Below, piece by piece: positions 26,344-35,123 of a stretch of DNA of 64,000 bases. The notes beneath the pieces were generated by a model. The model was given only the letters and a program-made list of their open reading frames with translations, did not search any database and was not told the DNA's origin. Origin of the DNA: Microbacterium esteraromaticum (GTDB lineage Bacteria; Actinomycetota; Actinomycetes; Actinomycetales; Microbacteriaceae); the NCBI RefSeq assembly GCF_014084045.1, contig NZ_CP043732.1, positions 682,001 through 746,000 on the forward strand. Reading direction: 5' to 3'. Numbering within the stretch: position 1 is the stretch's first letter; every line of letters starts with the position of its first letter. Made by a program: the position numbers and the translations under genes.

Positions 26344-27098
26344 CTGATCCACTCCAATACGTCGTGATTGAACTTCTGCACTTCTTCGAAGTGATGCACG
26401 TGCCCCGTCCCGTACTCGATCACCTCTGCACCCGGTATCAGCTGCGCGGTCTGACGCGACAGGCCGGGATGGATGATGAGGTCCTGGACGCCGATCGTGA
26501 TCAGCGTCGGGATCGCGATCCGGCCGAGCTGGTCCGCGACATCGAAGGATGCGCACGCGCGCGCCTGCTTGGACACCGTCTCGAACGGGATCGGCGCCGG
26601 GTCCTCGATCTTCGCGCGCGCCTCATCGGGGTGCGAGTCCGTCCAGTCGAAAGTCCAGGTCACGGTGTGCAGGATCCGACGCAGCAGACCGGGGTCGCGG
26701 TGCCGGGCGGCACGATCGAGGGCCTCGAAGATCGTGCGCACACTCGCGGTGACCTGCGACCACGTCGCGATCAGCACGCTCCGCCCGACCAGATCGGGAC
26801 GGCTGAGCATGAGCTGCTGCGTGACGGCCGATCCCATGGACACGCCGATCACCCGGGCTCGGCTCAGGCCGAGATGATCCATGAGCCTGGCGACGTCCTC
26901 GGCCAGCAGGGCGATGCTGTGCGGGCCGTCCTCGTCGGGCGTCCGCCCGATCCCCCTGTTGTCGATCATGATGCAGCGGTAGTGCTTCGACCACTCGTCG
27001 ACGTGGGGCCTCCAGGTCTCGCCGTCGGCGCCGAGCCCCATCACGAGCACGAGCGGCTCGCCTTCGCCTTCTTCCGCGTACGCGGGCAGGACGCCCAT
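26340..27098 (-). CDS. Alpha/beta hydrolase in the sugar operon
   Basis: 252 residues from the ATG at 27098, which has a strong GGAAGGAG site 5 bases upstream; a longer form from 27134 (12 more residues, ATGA overlap with the permease stop) is possible. Nucleophile elbow GVSMGS with Ser87; the acid probably lies near IGVQDLIIHP and the His in YGTGHVHHFEE. NRGIGRT in the early part is typical of the fold. It may remove an ester or lactone from the imported compound. Function beyond hydrolase is not visible. Confidence 0.82.
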   Translation of the reverse strand: MGVLPAYAEEGEGEPLVLVMGLGADGETWRPHVDEWSKHYRCIMIDNRGIGRTPDEDGPHSIALLAEDVARLMDHLGLSRARVIGVSMGSAVTQQLMLSRPDLVGRSVLIATWSQVTASVRTIFEALDRAARHRDPGLLRRILHTVTWTFDWTDSHPDEARAKIEDPAPIPFETVSKQARACASFDVADQLGRIAIPTLITIGVQDLIIHPGLSRQTAQLIPGAEVIEYGTGHVHHFEEVQKFNHDVLEWIR

Positions 27099-27130
27099 CG
27101 CGGCTCCTTCCGATGCGGCACGGCCGCGGG

Positions 27131-28012
27131 TCATGCCTTCACCGCACCGGCGGCGAGGCCAGCGACGAAGTGGCGCTGGAAGATGGTGAACACGACGATC
27201 ACGGGCAGGCAGCCGAGCACGCTCATCGCCATGATCTCGTTCCACTGGTACGAGTGCTGTCCCATCAGCAGATCGATGCCGATCGGCACCGTGCGCATGT
27301 CCATGGTGTTGGTCAGCGACAGCGCGAACAGGTACTCGTTCCACGCGATGATGAACGCGTAGACGCCGACCGAGACCAGTCCAGGCGCGGACACCGGCAG
27401 AATCACCCGCCACAGCGCCGTCATCGCGTTGCCGCCGTCGACCTTGACCGACTCGTCGAGCTCGCGCGGGATGCCGTTGAAGTACGACGTGAGCATGATC
27501 GTGCAGTACGGCAGCGTGAACACGATGTACACGAGGATGAGGCCGATCAGGTTGTTGAAGAGTCCGAGCAGGACGATCAGCCCCATGAACGGGATGAGCA
27601 GGGTAATCGGCGGGACGGCCTGCGTGGCGATGATGCAGACGTTGATGATCGTCTTTCCGCGGAACTCGAACCGGCTGAACGCGTAGGCGGCGTGCACGGC
27701 GATGAGCAGCGTGATGAGCACGACGCACGCGGCCACCAGATAGCTGTTGCCGAAGATCCGAAGCTTCTCGCCATCCGTGAGGATGGCGACGAAGGCCTCG
27801 ATGGTCGGGTTCTCGGCGATGAGCCGCGGCGGGTTGGCGAAGATCTCGTTGTTGGGCTTGAAGGCGGTGCTCAGCATCCACACCACCGGCGCCAGCGGGA
27901 AGATCGCCAGGACGATGCCGACGATGCTGATCGTCCACGTCTTGCGACGGCGTGTCCGCTCTGCACGCTGAGCGCGGGCGCCTGCCGGGGCGGTCTCGAT
28001 CATCGTGGTCAT
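27131..28012 (-). CDS. ABC carbohydrate importer permease, MalG type (second system)
   Basis: 293 residues, six hydrophobic segments after a basic N-terminus. The EAA-type loop ELDESVKVDGGNAMTALWRV departs from the classical EAA by having DES in place of EAA, while keeping the conserved G and spacing. Starts with ATGA overlap to the preceding permease and ends overlapping or abutting the hydrolase gene. It forms the membrane pore with the MalF-like protein. As in the first island, no ATPase gene is present. Confidence 0.9.
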   Translation of the reverse strand: MTTMIETAPAGARAQRAERTRRRKTWTISIVGIVLAIFPLAPVVWMLSTAFKPNNEIFANPPRLIAENPTIEAFVAILTDGEKLRIFGNSYLVAACVVLITLLIAVHAAYAFSRFEFRGKTIINVCIIATQAVPPITLLIPFMGLIVLLGLFNNLIGLILVYIVFTLPYCTIMLTSYFNGIPRELDESVKVDGGNAMTALWRVILPVSAPGLVSVGVYAFIIAWNEYLFALSLTNTMDMRTVPIGIDLLMGQHSYQWNEIMAMSVLGCLPVIVVFTIFQRHFVAGLAAGAVKA

Positions 28013-28947
28013 CCTTCCCTCACCGCCTTCGCGTTGGAGCGCACGTACAGCACCGCGAGCAGCAGCGAGATCAGCAGCACGACGACCGCCGCGGCCGACG
28101 CCTCGGCGAACTCGTACTGCGAGAACGCCAGCTTGTAGATGTAGGTGGGTGCGACCTCTGTCGCGTTCACCGGTCCGCCTCCGGTCAGCAGCCAGATGAG
28201 GGGGAACTGCTGGGAGGTCCAGATCGCGTCGAGCAGCGCCAGCGAGACGATCGTCGTCTTCAGCTGCGGAAGCGTGACGTGGAAGAACTGCTGAACCCTG
28301 CCGGCCCTGTCGATCGACGCGGCCTCGTAGAGCTCAGGGCTGATGCTCTGCAGCCCTGCGAGGAGGCTGATCATGAACAGCGGATATCCGGCCCAGATGT
28401 TCACGGCGATGACCGTCGGGAGCGCGAGCGCATGCGAGCTGAGCCATTCGATGCCCTGCGCGTCGAACCCGACCGCGGCCAGCACCGAGTTGAGGACGCC
28501 GTTCGGGTGCAGCACCAGGCGCCACAGCACGGCGGTCGCCGCGATGGTGAAGAGCCACGGCACGATGAACAGCGCCCGCAGCGAGGTTCGCAGCCCCACC
28601 GGCATGAACTTCGAGTTCAGGACGAGGGCGAAGAACAGGCCGAGCACGAGGTGCGCCAGAACGGATCCGGCGGTGAAGAGCACGGTGTGGGCAAGCGCGT
28701 CGTGGAACTTCGGGTCGGTGAGGACCTCGGTGTAGTTGGCGAGCCCCACGAAAGTGAAATCGGGATTCGTCACCGCCCGCTCGATGAACGAGTAGACGAT
28801 CACGAGCAGAATCGGGATCCCCATGAGACACATGAGGATGAGCACAGCCGGCGCCACGAAGAGATACGGCGTGCCGGCGCCTGCGAAGGCGACCTTGCGC
28901 CGTGCGCGCCGGGGGTCGTTCGTTATCAGAGCAGCGGTCGCGGTCAT
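28009..28947 (-). CDS. ABC carbohydrate importer permease, MalF type (second system)
   Basis: 312 residues. First TM at PYLFVAPAVLILMCLMGIPI, then FVGLANYTEVL, typical of MalF/UgpA-like permeases, and an EAA loop ELYEAASIDRAGRVQQFFHV. It is separated from the binding-protein gene by an 84-bp gap containing a strong hairpin, a usual way to keep binding protein in excess of permease. Acts with the downstream MalG-like permease. Confidence 0.9.
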   Translation of the reverse strand: MTATAALITNDPRRARRKVAFAGAGTPYLFVAPAVLILMCLMGIPILLVIVYSFIERAVTNPDFTFVGLANYTEVLTDPKFHDALAHTVLFTAGSVLAHLVLGLFFALVLNSKFMPVGLRTSLRALFIVPWLFTIAATAVLWRLVLHPNGVLNSVLAAVGFDAQGIEWLSSHALALPTVIAVNIWAGYPLFMISLLAGLQSISPELYEAASIDRAGRVQQFFHVTLPQLKTTIVSLALLDAIWTSQQFPLIWLLTGGGPVNATEVAPTYIYKLAFSQYEFAEASAAAVVVLLISLLLAVLYVRSNAKAVREG

Positions 28948-28983
28948 GCGAGGCCCTCACATTCCATTCACGTTTGCAGGGTC

Positions 28984-29020
28984 GGGAGGGGAGCGGCGCC
29001 GCGTGCGCCGCTCCCCTCCC
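28984..29020 (-). terminator. Perfect 16-bp hairpin after the binding-protein gene
   Basis: GGGAGGGGAGCGGCGC (28984-28999) pairs exactly with 29005-29020 around a CGCGT loop. It lies between the binding-protein stop (29032) and the MalF-like start (28947), in the place where intercistronic attenuators or mRNA-stabilising hairpins are usual in binding-protein operons. No U-tract. Confidence 0.7.
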
Positions 29021-29031
29021 CGGGGGCGGTG

Positions 29032-30296
29032 TCAGCCCCCGATGATGTCGTCCCACTCGACCTGAGCGTTGCTCAGACCTGTGGTCGCGTCCTCGTCACC
29101 GGCGAGGACCTGCTGCACCTGCTCGATGAGAGTGCGCTGCAGCTGCTCGGCAGCCGGCAGCCCGAGGAACTCATCGACGGGAGCGCCCTGCTTCCAGATC
29201 TCGAACGCCTTCACAGAGTTCTCGGCCATGGCCGACTCGTCCGGTGACGCGTCCCCATTCGCCGGGAACATGTTGGCGGCGGTGGCGAGAGCGCCGTTCT
29301 GCTCGGCGCCGAGAAGGAACTCGACGAACTTCCACGCCTCTTCCTTGTGATCGGAGCTGTCGGCGATGCCGATGCCCCACGAGGCATAGGTGGCCCCAGG
29401 CGTCCCCGAGAAGCCGTCCTTCGTCGGGATAGCGCCGACGGTGAAGTTGACCTGGTCGCGCTCGCCGATGACGTTGACGTGCGGGGTGGCCGACACGATC
29501 ATGGCCGTCTGACCGCTGGCGAACGATTCGACCTTGTCCTGCTCGAGCATGTTCGCCAGCCCCGGGGCGATGAGCCCCTCCTCGTTCAGCCCGGCGAAGT
29601 AGTCGAGCAGCTCTGCGAGGTCGTCGTCTTCGAGGTCCGCTCCGTCACCGTCGCGGAACGAGCCCTCAGACGCCCAGTACCACGACAGGACGTCGTTCTT
29701 GATGCCGACCGGCGACTCCAGCGAGAGCGGCAGCGCGAGCGGCGACACGTCGGGGTTGCTCGCCTTGACGGCGCGTGCAGCCTCGGCGAACTCGTCCCAC
29801 GTCGTCGGCACCTCGACGCCGGCGGCGTCGAGGATGTCGGTGTTGGCGAACAGGACATAGGTCGCGTAGACGACGTTGAGCATGCGCGTGCCGCCGTCGA
29901 CCTCCACGCCCTCGATCGAGTCGATGAGGTCGGATCCCCCGACACCTCGCCGAGATCTGCGAGCACGCCCTGCTTGGTGAGGTCGTAGACCCAGTTGCCA
30001 TCCAGGCCGATCAGATCCGGCAGCGTCCCGCTGGCTGCGCCGGCGACCAGCTGATCCTTGGTGTCGCCGTACGGACCGGTCTGCAGCTCGATCTTGATGC
30101 CGGGGTTCGCCTCCTCGAACTCGTCGACGAGCTTCTCCATCTGGCCGTTGGCCTCCGGCTGCCACCACTGCGCGAACGAGAGCGTGACATCGCCGCCACC
30201 GCTCCCTCCCTCGGCATCTGCGTTGGAGCATCCGGCCAGCGCCAGCGACGACACTGCCGCGACGCCGACGAGGGCTCCCCACTTTGCGATCCTCAT
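29032..30296 (-). pseudogene. Sugar-binding lipoprotein of the second ABC system, interrupted by a 1-nt frameshift
   Basis: Family 1 solute-binding protein. The N-terminal part from ATG 30296 has a lipoprotein signal (MRIAKWGALVGVAAVSSLAL, lipobox LAGC, Cys23) and reads to LADLGEVSGDP. The rest, from GGSDLIDSIEGVEVDGGTRM to the stop at 29032, is in another frame. The break is at a run of five G on the minus strand (29936-29940); one more G would restore VSGGSDLIDSI. Both parts are otherwise well conserved, so this is either a recent mutation or a sequencing/assembly error. If real, the second importer lacks its binding protein. Divergent from the LacI gene across two operators. Confidence 0.85.
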
Positions 30297-30423
30297 TCTG
30301 ATTCCCTTCTTCGTCATTGATCGGGTGAATGCGTGACGGACATCACGTTCCTGCACTGCTCTGTCGCCATGTCGTCGCGATTCGCGCAGGCGCGCGCCGG
30401 GCCCAGGAAACCGCCGGATTCTC

Positions 30424-30464
30424 GCTTCGTTAACGCTATCATTGCGACTTCGTTAACGCTATCA
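30424..30464. promoter_or_regulatory. Two tandem LacI-type operators
   Basis: The 18-mer CTTCGTTAACGCTATCAT occurs at 30424-30441 and again at 30447-30464, 23 bp apart. Each contains the 8-bp palindrome CGTTAACG (30427-30434 and 30450-30457). They lie between the divergent binding-protein gene and the LacI regulator gene, the normal place for operators of an autoregulated sugar operon. The spacing of about two helical turns would put both dimers on one face of the DNA. Confidence 0.85.
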
Positions 30465-30538
30465 TGATTGCGATGGGGAAAGTCAAGCATTCTGGCCGCA
30501 TGACGGATCGCGCGCCTACGATGCATCAGGGAGTGAAA

Positions 30539-31588
30539 ATGGATTCAAGCGAGACCGATGCGCCGCTCGTGCCCGCGACCTCGCCGGCACGAGCGAGCAT
30601 GCACGATGTCGCCGCGCTGGCCGGCGTTTCTCACATGACCGTTTCGCGCGCCCTGAACGGCTACCCGAACATGCGTGACGAGACCCGGCGCCGCGTGCTC
30701 GACGCCGTCGAGAAGCTCAACTTCACGAGAAGCCCCATCGCGCGGGCGCTCGTGACGAAGCGCTCGATGCGGATCGGCGTGCTCCTGCACGGCCAGGTCA
30801 ACCACGGTCCGAACACGACTCTGCGTGCGTTCGAGCGGGCGGCGCGCCGCTACGGATACGCCGTGACCTCGGTGTCGATCGATGATGACGATCAGCGGCC
30901 CCTCGACATCGGTGTGATGGAGCTCGTGACCCAGGGAGTCGACGCCGTCGGCATCATCGCGATGCGCCCGACCTCTCTCGCCCGGGTCCGAAAGTACACC
31001 GTCGGCCTCCCCGTGATCGTCGAGATGGACGAGCCCCAAGAGGGCCTGCTCAACGCCGCATACGACCAGACGCAGGGCACGGAGCGCGCGGTGGAGCATC
31101 TCATCGGCCTCGGTCACCGCAGCATCCGTCATCTGGCAGGCCCGCTGGACTGGCATGTGGCGCAGGCGCGAGCCGCCGCCTGGGAGTCGACGCTCGCTCG
31201 ACACGGGCTGCCTGTCGTCGCACCGGCGGAGGGCGACTGGTCCAGCGACTCGGGGTACGCATACGCCCGCGATGCCGACCTCGGCGACGCGACCGCCGTC
31301 TTCGTCGCGAACGACCAGATGGCGCTCGGCGTGCTGCACGGTCTGCACGAACGAGGTCTGCGAGTGCCGGAGGACATCAGCGTCGTCGGATTCGACGACG
31401 TGCCGGAATCACGTCACTTCAGCCCGCCGCTGACCACGGTCCGGCAGGACTTCACCGAACTCGGCGAGCTCATGCTGACAGATCTGCTCGCAGCGCTCGA
31501 AGGGCGACCGTCCCCGGATCACGGACTGCTCGAGTCGACCCTGATCGTGCGCGAATCCACCGCTCCCGCATCCCGCCGCGATCGCTGA
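30539..31588 (+). CDS. LacI-family transcriptional regulator
   Basis: 349 residues from ATG 30539, preceded by an AGGGAG-like site; the frame is open from 30464 but that ATG falls inside the operator. The HTH reads ASMHDVAALAGVSHMTVSRA, with hinge LNFTRSPIARALVTKRSMRI, followed by the ligand-binding domain (IGVLLHG to VGFDDVPESRHFSPPLTTVR). It is the probable repressor of the divergent operon 30296-21063 and of itself through the tandem CGTTAACG sites. The inducer is presumably a sugar or derivative from that pathway. Confidence 0.9.
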   Translation: MDSSETDAPLVPATSPARASMHDVAALAGVSHMTVSRALNGYPNMRDETRRRVLDAVEKLNFTRSPIARALVTKRSMRIGVLLHGQVNHGPNTTLRAFERAARRYGYAVTSVSIDDDDQRPLDIGVMELVTQGVDAVGIIAMRPTSLARVRKYTVGLPVIVEMDEPQEGLLNAAYDQTQGTERAVEHLIGLGHRSIRHLAGPLDWHVAQARAAAWESTLARHGLPVVAPAEGDWSSDSGYAYARDADLGDATAVFVANDQMALGVLHGLHERGLRVPEDISVVGFDDVPESRHFSPPLTTVRQDFTELGELMLTDLLAALEGRPSPDHGLLESTLIVRESTAPASRRDR

Positions 31589-31695
31589 CGTCGGCGGGCA
31601 CGTCGCGCACGATACCGGTCAGCGCGCCCGGACCTCGGCGTGCGGCGCCGCATCGCGTCCTGGACCGTCCCGCCGCCCTGGGCGAGGATGAGGGG

Positions 31696-32340
31696 ATGAC
31701 CGCCTATGTGCGCCCTGCGATCGCGTCGCCCGTCTTCATCGACGACGACGACCAGGTGATCGAGTACGGCCGACGATGGCCCGGCTCCCCACCCGAAGAG
31801 GCCTACTCGGTCGATCGGCACCCCGAGCGCTTCGCTCCCCTGCACGCGGTGGCCGATGCACTCATCGCCCATCTGCGCACCGCATACGACGTGCAGGTGC
31901 ACGAGGGCATCGACCTCGCGTCCGACCTGCTCCGCCTCCACGACGATGTCGTCCGTGCGGTGCGAGTCGCGCCGAACGACCCGGCGTGCGCAGCGCTGAC
32001 GTTCGTGTACACGGGTTATCCCGGCGTTCTCCTGCACGCCGGCCTGCTGCACGACTTCCCCTACCCGGTCTGCGGATGCGAGGCGTGCGACTCCGAATGG
32101 ACCACAGAGGCCGACGACCTCGAGCAGCAGGTGCTGGCGGTCGCCGAGGGCCGTTACCGCGAGAGCGTCGACGCCGGACGAAGGCCATGGGTGGAGGCCG
32201 AGACGACATTCCCGAACGGATCGCGGTCGGGCCGATCGCGCGGCGAAGATCTGCCGGCCGAGCGGCTGGCCGCCGCGTCGCCGATCCTCACCGGCCGCAC
32301 GAGCCCCTGGGCGCCGTGGCCTCCGGCCGCGCGGTGCTGA
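31696..32340 (+). CDS. Protein of unknown function, resembles DUF6226
   Basis: 214 residues, soluble, acidic. Starts MTAYVRPAIASPVFIDDDDQ with GRRWPGSPPEEAYSV, and contains a cysteine cluster CGCEACDSEW around residue 127 that could bind metal. From memory it resembles actinobacterial proteins labelled DUF6226, with no known function. An RG/S-rich stretch (SRSGRSRGED) precedes the C-terminus. No ribosome site stands out (GGATGAGGGGATG around the start). It stands alone between the LacI gene and a convergent methyltransferase. Confidence 0.7.
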   Translation: MTAYVRPAIASPVFIDDDDQVIEYGRRWPGSPPEEAYSVDRHPERFAPLHAVADALIAHLRTAYDVQVHEGIDLASDLLRLHDDVVRAVRVAPNDPACAALTFVYTGYPGVLLHAGLLHDFPYPVCGCEACDSEWTTEADDLEQQVLAVAEGRYRESVDAGRRPWVEAETTFPNGSRSGRSRGEDLPAERLAAASPILTGRTSPWAPWPPAARC

Positions 32341-32367
32341 ATCGCGCCACGTGGCAGGAAGGCCGCT

Positions 32368-33359
32368 TCAGACGGCCCGGCTCTCGGCGTGCGGCATCCG
32401 CTCGCGCATGACGCGGATCGCCTCGGGATTGTCGTCGACCAGCACGGCATCCCGGCCGAGCGCCGATGCGACCGCCCCGGTCGTGCCGGACCCCGCGAAC
32501 AGATCGAGCACCCGGTCGCCCGGCCTCGACGAGGCCTGCACGATGCGGCGCAGGATGCCCTCGGGCTTCTGCGTCGGATAGCCGGTCTTCTCGCGCCCGG
32601 TCGTCGGAACGATCGTGTGCCACCAGACGTCGGTGGGCAGCTTGCCCCGCGCGGCCTTCTCCGCCGTGACGAGCCCCGGGGCCATGTACGGCTCCCGGTC
32701 GATCTCGTCGGCGTTGAAGACGTGCCGGCCGGGATTCTTCGCGTACACGAGGATCGTGTCGTGCTTGGTGGGCCACCGGCTGCGCGACTTCGCGCCGTAG
32801 TCGTACGCCCAGATGAGCTCGTTCAAGAAGCAGTCCCGCCCGAACACGGCATCCATCATCACCTTCGCGTAGTGCGCCTCGCGGTAGTCGAGGTGCAGGT
32901 AGAGGGTGCCGTCGTCTGCCAGCAGCCGCCACGCCTCCTCGAGGCGCGGCATGAGGAACTCGCCGTAGTCGTCGAAGCGGTCGTCGAACGTGCGCAGCAT
33001 CCCCCGCACCCGCTCATACGAGTGCCCGTGGAAGCCGTACCTGATCTCCTTCGCGACCTCGAGCGGCTCCGCCTCCGGCGTCTGCGCATCGGAGAGAGCG
33101 CTGCGCCTGGCGGTGACGACCTCTCGTCCCGGGTGCGGCCGGTGTTGAAGGGCGGGTCGAGGTAGACCAGGGTGAAGGATCCGGATGCCAGCGACGCCGC
33201 CGCCGCAAGATTGTCCCCCTCGATGATCTCGACCGCACCCGCCGGCGCGGGCGTTTCACGCGGGGATGTGCGCTTCGCGCGGACCGAATCCGCGGATCGA
33301 TCCGCGGCAGGCGCACTTCTCCGCTCGGAGCGCTCGCCCTCCGGAGCCGTCACGGTCAC
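32368..33359 (-). pseudogene. Beta-class DNA methyltransferase (site-specific), frameshifted
   Basis: The N-terminal piece from GTG 33359 contains VEIIEGDNL and the catalytic motif LDPPFNTGRTR (Asp68), then loses homology. The rest, from EVVTARRSALSDAQTPEAEP through LHLDYREAHYAKVMMDAVFG to the AdoMet motif DLFAGSGTTGAV and the stop at 32368, is in another frame. One base appears missing near 33118-33130. Catalytic motif before AdoMet motif is the order of beta-class N4/N6 amino-methyltransferases. No restriction gene is adjacent, so it looks like an orphan enzyme. Its GTG overlaps the ligase stop (GTGA). Whether the break is real or a sequencing error is unclear. Confidence 0.8.
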
Positions 33360-34405
33360 GGAACGCGGTGCAGCCACGCGTCGGTCGCGAACTTCGACTC
33401 GACGAGTGCCTCGGCGTCGGCGTACTCGTCTGGCGTGATCGCGCCGTCCTCGGCGCCCGTCAGCGCGCGGAACGTGGCCTTGAAGCGCTCGATGATCTCG
33501 GCTCTCTCCATGCCGGTCTGCGTGCGCAGCGGGTCGACCCGCTTGGCCGCGGAGACGGTGCCCTTGTCGCTGAGCTTCTCACGGCCGATGCGCAGCACCT
33601 CGGTCATCGTCTGACCGTCGATGTCGTACGAGATGGTCGCGTGGTGCAGCACACCTCCGTTCGCGAGACGCTTCTGCGCGGCGCCGCCGATCTTGCCCGT
33701 GGGCGAGGCGATGTCGTTCAGCGGCTGGTACGTGGCCTCGATCCCGACCGAGCGCAGCGCGTGCAGCACCCAGTCGTCGAGGAAGGCGTACGAGTCGGCG
33801 AAGGTCATGCCCTGCACGAGCGATGCGGGCACGTACAGCGAGTAGGTGATGATCTGCCCGGCTGCCATCATCATGGCCCCGCCGCCCGAGATCCGGCGCA
33901 CCACGTCGAAGCCGTGCCGCGCGGCCCCCTCTGGGTCGACCTCGTTGCGGTACGACTGGAACGACCCGATCACGACGGCCGACTCGTCCCACTCCCAGAT
34001 GCGCAGAGTCGGGCGACGGCGGCCCTCGCCCACCCGCGAGGTGAGCACCTCGTCGAGCGCGAGGTTCATGCGCGGCGAGACGGCCTTCTCGTGCACGATC
34101 TCCCAGTCGAAGTCGCGCCACCCCGGCGCGGTCACCAGTGCGCGGCGCACCACGGTCCCCACCGCCTCGGGTGAGAAGCCGAGCAGCTGAGCGCCGTCGG
34201 GAAGAGCTGCGCGCACGGCGGCGGCGATCGTGGCGACGTCCGCCTCGATCGGCATCCCCTCCACCGCGGCGTTGATCGCCTCCAGGGCCGTGTCGGGCTC
34301 GAGGAAGAAGTCGCCCGCGAGACGGAAGTCGCGGATCAGACCGTCTTCGACCTCGAGGTCGACGACGACGAGCTTTCCCCCTGGAACCTTGTACTCACCA
34401 TGCAC
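33356..34405 (-). CDS. Lipoate-protein ligase family protein with N-terminal accessory domain
   Basis: 349 residues. The catalytic domain (from about residue 95) has the LplA signatures RRISGGGAMM, IGSFQSYRNEVD and KIGGAAQKR with the adenylate-binding lysine. It would attach lipoate or octanoate to E2 or H proteins. The first 90 residues (HGEYKVPGGKLVVVDLEVED and on) look like the small domain that is C-terminal in E. coli LplA, so the order is permuted here. The lipoyl substrate is inferred from the family; biotin-type ligases share the fold. It overlaps the methyltransferase start. Confidence 0.82.
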   Translation of the reverse strand: MHGEYKVPGGKLVVVDLEVEDGLIRDFRLAGDFFLEPDTALEAINAAVEGMPIEADVATIAAAVRAALPDGAQLLGFSPEAVGTVVRRALVTAPGWRDFDWEIVHEKAVSPRMNLALDEVLTSRVGEGRRRPTLRIWEWDESAVVIGSFQSYRNEVDPEGAARHGFDVVRRISGGGAMMMAAGQIITYSLYVPASLVQGMTFADSYAFLDDWVLHALRSVGIEATYQPLNDIASPTGKIGGAAQKRLANGGVLHHATISYDIDGQTMTEVLRIGREKLSDKGTVSAAKRVDPLRTQTGMERAEIIERFKATFRALTGAEDGAITPDEYADAEALVESKFATDAWLHRVP

Positions 34406-34414
34406 CCGTACAGC

Positions 34415-35122
34415 TTAACCGCGCCCGCCGCGCACGGTCGGGTCGGGCAGGTCGGTGTCGATGCGCGGCTTGGCGCCGCGCGAGGCGCGCATCCACACGA
34501 AGAAGCCGACGATGGTGAACACCCCGTAGAAGAGGTACATGAAGGCGGTGGCGTAGTAGCCGGCAGAGAACAGCAGCGGCACGCCCACCGCATCCACCGC
34601 CACCCAGATCAGCCAGAACTCGACCCAGCCCTTCGCCATCGCCCAGGTGGCGAGCAGCGATCCGACGAAGGTCCACGCGTCACTCCACACCGGCTCGTAC
34701 GAGCCGAGCATCCGGAACAGCGGCGTGAGCGCCGCCGTGCCCACCAGCAGCGCACCGATCAGCAGCACCCGGGTGCGTCCCGACGCCCAGCGCGGGGTGA
34801 CCGCGTGCCCCTCGCCGTCGCGTGCCCGACGCCAGCGCGCCCAGCCGTAGATCGAGACGGCGATGAACATCACCTGCCGTCCGGCCTGGCCGAGCAGGTT
34901 CGCTGTGTGCTCGGTGCCGAGCAGACTGCCGAGGAAGACCGTGAGCAGAAGCAGGTTGCCGACGATGCCGACCGGCCATGCCCACAGCCGTCTGCGCATC
35001 GCGCCGAGTGCGCTGGCGAGCCCGAACACGTTGCCGACGACTTCGCGCACGAGCAGCGCGGACGAGCCGATGACGATCTGCGCGTCGAACGCGTCGATCA
35101 GCCAATGCAGAAGATCCGCCAC
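34415..35122 (-). CDS. pnuC: Nicotinamide riboside transporter, PnuC family
   Basis: 235 residues with about seven TM segments. PnuC signatures: WPVGIVGNLLLL, GRQVMFIAVSIYGWARW, and the block GSLLATWAMAKGWVEFWLIW followed by VDAVGVPLLFSAGYYATAFM, with the Trp and Asn residues that bind nicotinamide riboside. It imports NAD precursors. It starts one base after the stop of the upstream hydrolase, so they share a transcript. No upstream NAD riboswitch was recognised. Confidence 0.92.
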   Translation of the reverse strand: MADLLHWLIDAFDAQIVIGSSALLVREVVGNVFGLASALGAMRRRLWAWPVGIVGNLLLLTVFLGSLLGTEHTANLLGQAGRQVMFIAVSIYGWARWRRARDGEGHAVTPRWASGRTRVLLIGALLVGTAALTPLFRMLGSYEPVWSDAWTFVGSLLATWAMAKGWVEFWLIWVAVDAVGVPLLFSAGYYATAFMYLFYGVFTIVGFFVWMRASRGAKPRIDTDLPDPTVRGGRG

Positions 35123-35123
35123 C

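Noticed and set aside
29930..29945. Programmed frameshift in the binding-protein gene
   Set aside because: The G run fits neither a classical slippery heptamer nor a following structure, and family members are encoded in one frame, so a mutation or sequencing error is simpler.
31696..32340. Zinc-finger DNA-binding protein based on the CxCxxC cluster
   Set aside because: Only three closely spaced cysteines and no second ligand pair; insufficient for a zinc-finger call.
32368..33359. Restriction-modification system
   Set aside because: No restriction endonuclease or specificity gene lies beside the methyltransferase; neighbours are a lipoate-ligase-like gene and an unrelated hypothetical.
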